NCBI GenBank assembly: GCA_900239685.1
Contig: OENT01000085.1
Coordinates: 1-64,000, forward strand
From: Rotaria macrura
Lineage: Eukaryota; Rotifera; Eurotatoria; Philodinida; Philodinidae
Length of the DNA stretch: 64,000 nucleotides
Direction: 5' to 3'
Position numbers and translations under genes: made by a program. The notes below the pieces were generated by a model, which was not told where the DNA came from, searched no databases, and was given only the letters and a program-made list of their open reading frames with translations. This document shows positions 57,363-64,000 of the stretch, in pieces. Within the stretch, counting starts at the first letter, position 1. Each line of letters begins with the position of its first letter.

Positions 57363-60300
57363 GTTTTTTTTCAAAAAAAAAGTCAATTAGATAGATGTAC
57401 AAGAATAGAGATTCTATTGATGCATGAAGACGAGATTTAAGAGAAATGAAATTTTTTTTTTTGTAAATCACAATATCGAATTAGAGACGCATGATTAAAT
57501 TATGAGAATACGGAATGAGTTGTTTTATATTTCTCTAAAGTCAATTTACTAATTCGAGAGTTTAGCTACCATTATAAGTGTTGATAGAACAAACGTAACC
57601 AAGTGATGTAAAGATTTTTGTGAAATATTAAAAAGTTTATTTAGATTTCAGAATCTAGAAGTTATTAAAGATACCTTTATCAAGAGAATATTTTTAAAAT
57701 TCAAAAAGAAATTTATATATCAAGCAAACGCCGTCCAACTTCTTAGCGACATCTAGATGTAAAACAAAATTTAAGCGTATATAGAATTAAATATCTCTTA
57801 GTTATGCTAGTGTATGTGTTTGGCATAACCATCGGTAGGCTTAATTTGAACTCAAACAAAAATATGTACTAGTTTTGTTTTCATAGCTGAATTTTCTAAA
57901 CTTTTCTTGTAAATAGCTTCAAGGCCCGTACAAGATGGTACCACCATCCGTTGTGTATGTCATTGTTATGGACTGTCTTTTTTTGTTATGGCATTGGAAT
58001 ATGAATTCTTACTTCACATCAAAATACATCGTTTAGCCAAACTTATCAAAGAATAATAGTTCCTAACGTGAACCGTATGTCTATGATTGACTTACAGATG
58101 TTCTATGAGTCTCGCTAAAAGAAAAACAAACGAAGCAGATTTCTCATGTCTACCACTAATCAAAAGAACTGAAAATAGAAACTTTGGTTAATGTATCACA
58201 TTTAATGTTGATAGATCAGTTTTCGGATTATTCTCGCTAATTGTTAATCTATTCTTGCGATTCACAATAAGATTTCATTATTTTATGTTGTATTAACGTT
58301 ATTATCTTTGCATCTTGCTGTTTTTTTGCATAATGAATTCGGAACAATGCGGCTTTCAATCTACAAGAACTGCTTCACAGAATCAGATTGTATCAGAGTT
58401 GGTTTTGTTTCCGTTTAGATGACAGTAAAAGCATATCACGAACCCGTAAGATTAATGACCATCTTTGTAGCAGCATAAATTATATTGACAATAATATATA
58501 GCTCATTGTACAATTGATTCTCCGAGGAACAATCTTTTATGTTTTTAGTAAATGATAGTAGCTTAGTTGTATTTTAACTAGTATAGATAGCTGAATTTTA
58601 TTTGTCATTTAGCTAACTACTACTTAGTTCTTGTCAAATTAGATCTATTATATCCTTCGAGAAAGACATGCAAAATGAAAGTCTTTTACTTTTGACAATG
58701 TCAAACAATAACAACTAATAGTTGAGTATACTATCCATCATAAATACTAATACTAATAGCGATACAAGAAGCCTTTCAAAACTTTTCATCTATTGATTCA
58801 TTACAGCTGATATCAATCAATATCTACGATGGTTTTTCATTAGCTGGCTTTCTTCTTCAAAAAATATAAGATATTTTTACAAAAGTCAAAGCATTTGATG
58901 TCTGTTTTTAATGTACATATTATAGACAAGTGAAAGGTTTGCCAAGACACGTTTCAGACAATGCTTTCTGACGCGAAGCTACAATGATGTGCAGAATTTT
59001 ATTCTTTCATACAGTTCAAGTAATTGTGTCTTTCTTTATACTTTAATTGTTTCTTAAATTTACACGTCGATAATCATTATTATAATTTTCTGTATAATAT
59101 AATGACTTTGTTTCTAATATATTTTTGAACTAAAGATAGTTTGAAAACTACTAGTCATGGAGAATGTCTAAACATTTTTTTGTCATATTTGTGAAAATAA
59201 ATAACATCGATATATTTCATGATGACAAAAACCTTCAGTGTAAAATCATTTAAATTCTTAATGCCTCACTATCTGAGATCAATAGATTCTGCAAATTTTC
59301 TAACTTTTAGTTATACAATTGATTTTTGAAAAATAACTAATTAGTTACGTTCTAATTTTCTTAATATACGACATAAATATGTAACGGATTGGTATAGGAT
59401 TTCGTTCGTAGAATGAATTAAGTTTAGTTTGATGTTAGTTGTTTGTTTCTTTTCGTTGATGATAATCATCATTAATCTTTTATCATGTCTTTATCTTAGT
59501 CCTGTTCTATGTTCTGCATTCCTAATTGTCAGAAATGTTTACCTAACAAATTATTATATATTATTTACTAATAACAATTCAAATCGAGTTTCTCAAATAG
59601 ATTCATGTCAAGAAAGGAATCATGTTAGTAAGCCGTGAGAAAGTACATTTCTTATGTTTAGTAAACAAATCTCGATAACTGAAAAATACAAATATAATAA
59701 TAGTACTAATTTATAACGTTTGAAAAATACTCTACGATCGATATTTTTCTACTCGTATTGTGACAATTGGCTTCTTCATAGATTGACGTTCGACACAAGT
59801 TGTGAATATCAGTATTTCAACAAAAAGTCAAGGACATTCCTGGTATATATCTTGTCTGTACTGAATTCATTTCATACATGAATCAATCAAATCCTTTTCT
59901 TTCTGAATATGTTACTTATAGTGCTGTCATAACTAGACGAAACTAGAAGCGGTTCATTTTACTTTGCAAAGTAGCTTAATTTTCTATGCGCAGCACTAAT
60001 AATGAAGGGAAGCGGTGCCACTCTTTTTGTTTACCAACCATCTCAAAATGCTGAATTCTACTCGATGAGTTCTATGAAACAAGATCTAAAAATAATGTTG
60101 AATTGGATAGGAATGGAACATTGGACCTTCATCATGTTTGGCACACTGCCCCTTGAGATTAACACAGATCATATATCACTAAAATATCATTAGAATACAT
60201 AAGCTGTTCTCTTGCTGTAATAGAAAAAGATTAAGTAAACGATGATTAAGACATATATCTCCAAAAATAGATAAAATATTGCGATTTTCATGTGGTTAGC

Positions 60301-60900
60301 AACGAATGCTACATCGCATTTGACATGTTTATCACACAGGAAACACAATACTAGTTATCGTCTCATGACAACTAGAATTGAAAGATCGTTGGAAGAATGC
60401 TACGTTTTTCAAATTTTGAGTTTCAACTATAAAATAAATCGTATTCGTAGTAATCGATTTCAACATTCAAATCTTGTCCGACGAATAACATTCGTTCGAT
60501 ATCATGAATGATCGGATACGTTTTCTTCTTACGCTCAAAACACAATGAAAAGTATCTTTGTTTTTCTTCGTATATAGCTGAATGATTCTCTTTGCGAAAA
60601 GTCAATCGTTGAACGATGATAGATTTTATTGACAATAAATTATAAGCTAATTATTGATACAATAACATTTACTATATCTCCGTACATTGAAACAAATACA
60701 TTCAATCAATCATCGGGATATTTCATTGAGAATAAACAGTAAAACTCATATTATATTAAAAAAAGAAAACAAAAATCACGAACAAAACATCACACGTCAA
60801 AATATCGTCTATATTGTTTTTTTATTTCTTATGTATATATATAATTATGTATAGATGGACAAGAGAAGAAAAATTTTCGTTGTTTTAAACAAATAAAAAT
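57363..60900. other. Intergenic, nothing recognised
   Basis: About 3.5 kb between the 5' end of KIF24 and the 3' end of the Kv channel gene. The frames present (60-73 codons) are motif-free. KIF24's promoter presumably lies just above 57363. Confidence 0.6.
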
Positions 60901-63181
60901 TTAGTGCAAAATATCCGTGCCATTTTTATCATCAGCTATTTGATAAATTCTGTGCGTTATTTGATATGGTGTTGTTGATGATGTTGGCAGAGCTTGATAA
61001 CGTAAAGCTGGTGCAATTTTTTTCGAGCCACGAAATGCTTTGAAATAAACATTATGGACTAGCTTTTTTGTAACTGCATGCGTTATTTCTCGATAATCAG
61101 AATAATCCGGTTCATTTAGTGTTGTTTCCCATTCATTAAGTTCAGGTCCATGATCTTTATCAGTTAATGAATGTAATTGACGTTTCTCAAGAGCTAATTG
61201 ACTAGCGGCATGAGCTTTTTGTCTAGCTTGATATTGTCGTTCATTATCTTCCATTTGTCGTTGATAAAAATATGTAAAATTTGACACAATGATTGGTACT
61301 GGCAATGCAATTGTTAATACGCCCGTTATGGCGCATGCTGCACCAATAACTTTGCCTAATGTTGTACGTGGAACATAATCACCATAACCAACAGTTGTCA
61401 TCGTTATGATGGCAAACCAAAATGAATCAGGAATAGATGCAAACTGATTGTTCGTTTGTGTAGTTGGAGCAATATTTTGATCGTATGTTGAAAGACAATT
61501 CGTAGATGGTGGACACGATAGAGGCGTTGACGTCATGTGCATTGCTGGTCTTGTTGGAGTAATACTTGAATAATCAGCTTCAACAAAATACATGAATGAA
61601 GAAAAAACAATAACAATAATAAAGAGAAAAAACATTAATAGAAGTAATTCTTTCCATGATGCTAAAAATGTCAATGCAAGAACTTGTAGGCCCTAGAAAG
61701 AAAAATCAAAGACGTAGAGATAGATCGATAAATAGAACTAGAAGATAAACATTAAAAGATATTCTAATTGATGATCAAATATATCCAGTTACATAGATAA
61801 AATAAAAAAACGCAGCTGTAGTATTAATTAATTCTTTGTTTTCTTTTTTTTTTGTATTTTCTATCGAAATAAATTGATTTTTTAATAATTTTCTGTCTAA
61901 GTTAATAAAAGAGATAGAGAGAGAGAGGGAGAAGAAAACAAAGAGTCATACCTTAAAATGTCTTGATAATTTAAATATTCGAAAAACTCGAACAAGTCGA
62001 ACAATCCTTAGTACAGTTAGGGTAGATGAAAATCCTGGCACAGTATTGTCTTTTTTCTGATAAATTAAACCAATTAACTGTATGAAATACGGTATTATTG
62101 ATACAACATCAATAATATTAGGTCCATTTTTAATAAATGCAAATTTGGACGGTGCTACCAAAAATCGACATAAAAATTCAACAGAAAACCATGTGACGCA
62201 TATTGTTTCAATCATAAAAAATATCCAAAATAATTTTATTTCATTGCTCGATGTTAATGAACCAAAATGATTCGTATTATTTACATTATGTTCTAGTGAC
62301 ATTGATGGATCATTTCGGATGGACGGTAGCGTTTCTATGATGAACGAAGCTATTGATACAACTATCATGACTATAGATACAATGGCAACAACTCGCGCTA
62401 CGTTTGATGATTCTGGACATTCAAATACTTCCCAAACAGCACGCTGCAGTTCATTGACAGGTCGTTCAACAGGAATTTCTTCGACGTAGCCTTCCTGTTT
62501 TCGATAACGTTTAAGTACTTCATCACCTGAAATAGAACGAAAAGAAAATGTTCAATAATTTTCACAATAAGAAATTTCTTCATTCGATTAGACAAACTTA
62601 CCAAGATCGAAAAATTTAATTTCTTCTAAAAATATTTCTGCGGGAATATGTTCCGGTCGTGTCAGACGTCCGCCACTTTGATAAAAATAAAGGACAGCTT
62701 CAAATGATGAACGATGACGCTCGAAGAAATATTCATTATTCATCGAATCGAAAAAATATGCACGCCGTTGTTTATCACCAAGTAATGTATGTGGATAACG
62801 TTGCAATGTCGATGCACGTGTTTCAAAACGTAAACCGCTTACATTTATGACGACTTTATCGTATGCTTCATTCCCTGATGCTTGATTATTCTTATTGTTA
62901 TTAGTATCGTTTTCATCTGTTTGTTGTTTTCGTTGTTTTGAATGATGATGATGATGACGATGATGTTTGCCACCACTATTTGCGCTTATAAGATGAGACG
63001 ACATTAAATGTAATTCATCAGCTGTAGATGAATAACAACCACTGTCTTGAGCAGATGATGTTGGGCAATCGTCAATGGGATTATTTGTTAAGTATCCGAT
63101 AGTTGATATCGATGATGGTACAGCATCGGTGAGAATTGTTGGCTGATAAATTCCTCCGTTGCCTTCTCTATTGAAATCCAT
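60901..63181 (-). CDS. Voltage-gated potassium channel, Shaker/Kv1 family
   Basis: Three exons (63181-62602, 62526-61952, 61692-60901; introns 75 and 259 bp) encode 648 residues. Residues 1-105 are low-complexity and include a His-rich run (73-80). The T1 tetramerisation domain (about 108-195: [33 protein letters not shown]) is of Kv1 type and lacks the zinc site of Kv2-4. Six membrane helices follow. S4 (362-385) keeps all gating charges ([18 protein letters not shown]). The pore has [10 protein letters not shown] (filter 486-490) and S6 keeps the PVP gate hinge (516-518). Two things are unusual. The S5-pore turret is about 40 residues longer than in Shaker, rich in Thr, Ser and Pro. The pore reads FWFA...GYGDYV where Shaker has FWWA...GYGDMT. 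The C-terminus (TDILH) lacks a PDZ ligand of the ETDV type. It should form tetrameric plasma-membrane K+ channels that repolarise excitable cells. Confidence 0.95.
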
Positions 63182-64000
63182 GCTTCATGTTACTTTGTCT
63201 CATATTGTTAATTGCATAGTTATTTAATAACTAAAAATAACAAACAATCAAATATACCCCAAGACATCATAAGGAAAGGAAGTCTTTTTATTCACTAATT
63301 TATTTCTTTTATATCCTTGTGACTGAATATAATTTTCTTTTTTTTTATCACTCGTATATAACATATTTACTCAAGCATAAAGGATTTTCTATTCATAAGA
63401 AAAAGAAAAAAAAAACTTTCTGGAATACTTGTTCGTGCATTTCATAAAAGAAATCAAACTGATTGATGCTAGACTTTAGCAAAGAAAAAAACAAAGAACT
63501 TGAGCATCAACGTCCTTGACTATTTTATCAAGCGAACTTCTCTCAATTAAATCATATGATACTAAACCAAGCATCATCATGCCATTTTATTATGCATGCA
63601 CATAGACGTAGTACATGCACAGGGCTGTTCTATTCTACATAGTTACATGCATATCTCAATGTCGAAAACAGATCGCATATTTTTGTTATAGGTTTTCTAC
63701 ATACATATGATGATTATCGAAACATGCAAGTTCAATATCAATCAGATGTATAGAGGGAGAGAGAGAGAGAGAGGAGTCAATGAGAAATCACGCGACAAGT
63801 TGACAAAATGTATCACGCAAAATCAAAATACAATAACTGTTGCATGTTCGAACAAACTCTGATAACTAATTTAACAGGAACATTTAGAAAAGCTTGATTT
63901 TTCTTTTGCTATTTCTCTCACAGATTTTTCTTTCACATTCTATGAGAACAAGAATTCTCATATTTTCTATATCTATTGTTTGTTGTTGTTGTTCAACAAT
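63182..64000. other. Upstream region of the Kv1 gene
   Basis: About 820 bp to the window edge, presumably 5' UTR and promoter of the channel gene. It is AT-rich, with a GA tract at 63752-63774 and no coding sequence. Confidence 0.6.
63752..63774. repeat. (GA)n tract
   Basis: A purine-only GA-rich run about 570 bp upstream of the Kv1 start codon. In some animals GA tracts upstream of genes bind GAGA-type factors; that is speculation here. Confidence 0.85.

Overview
This is an AT-rich, intron-containing animal nuclear window in the standard genetic code. I reconstructed twelve protein-coding genes, most with several exons, by joining reading frames at GT/AG sites with matching phase. Most introns are 38-90 bp and a few exceed 1 kb. 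The gene set includes a Shaker-type K+ channel, a protocadherin-like receptor, a neuronal calcium sensor, SPATA6, a SAM-kinesin (KIF24) and PP2A, so the source is a ciliated metazoan. Compact AT-rich genes with ~60 bp introns fit a small invertebrate such as a bdelloid rotifer. That assignment is inference; no diagnostic marker such as a spliced-leader gene was seen.

Layout, left to right. At 1-1306 (+) is the 3' end of an EGF-repeat protein. At 3002-4630 (+) is a protein with two possible CABIT domains. At 4815-7782 and 8924-11070 (both -) lie two tandem PP2A catalytic-subunit genes; the second is orthodox, while the first has an altered regulatory tail. SPATA6 at 11587-13531 (+) is divergent from the second PP2A gene. 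A 5.4 kb gene-poor stretch follows and carries a 223-bp hAT-type MITE with a perfect 8-bp target duplication.

From 18.9 kb to the right end every gene is on the minus strand: an F-box/DUF1399 (GRDP-like) fusion (18933-20739), COX15 heme A synthase (24472-25764), a SET-domain protein (28517-29410), a seven-repeat protocadherin-like protein (31348-37412), a neuronal calcium sensor (39996-41168), an SLC52 riboflavin transporter (41743-43338), KIF24 (47416-57362) and a Kv1/Shaker channel (60901-63181). The calcium sensor has exons of only 44-189 bp and is easy to miss in a scan for long reading frames.

The genes do not form a pathway; this is ordinary euchromatin. Loose themes are cilium/sperm structure (SPATA6, KIF24) and membrane signalling (Kv1, calcium sensor, protocadherin). 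I found no convincing undescribed system. The most notable points are the divergent PP2A tail next to exons that look homogenised by gene conversion, the F-box-DUF1399 fusion, the Kv1 pore substitutions with an expanded turret, the altered KVD finger of the kinesin, and the hAT MITE with G-run repeats.
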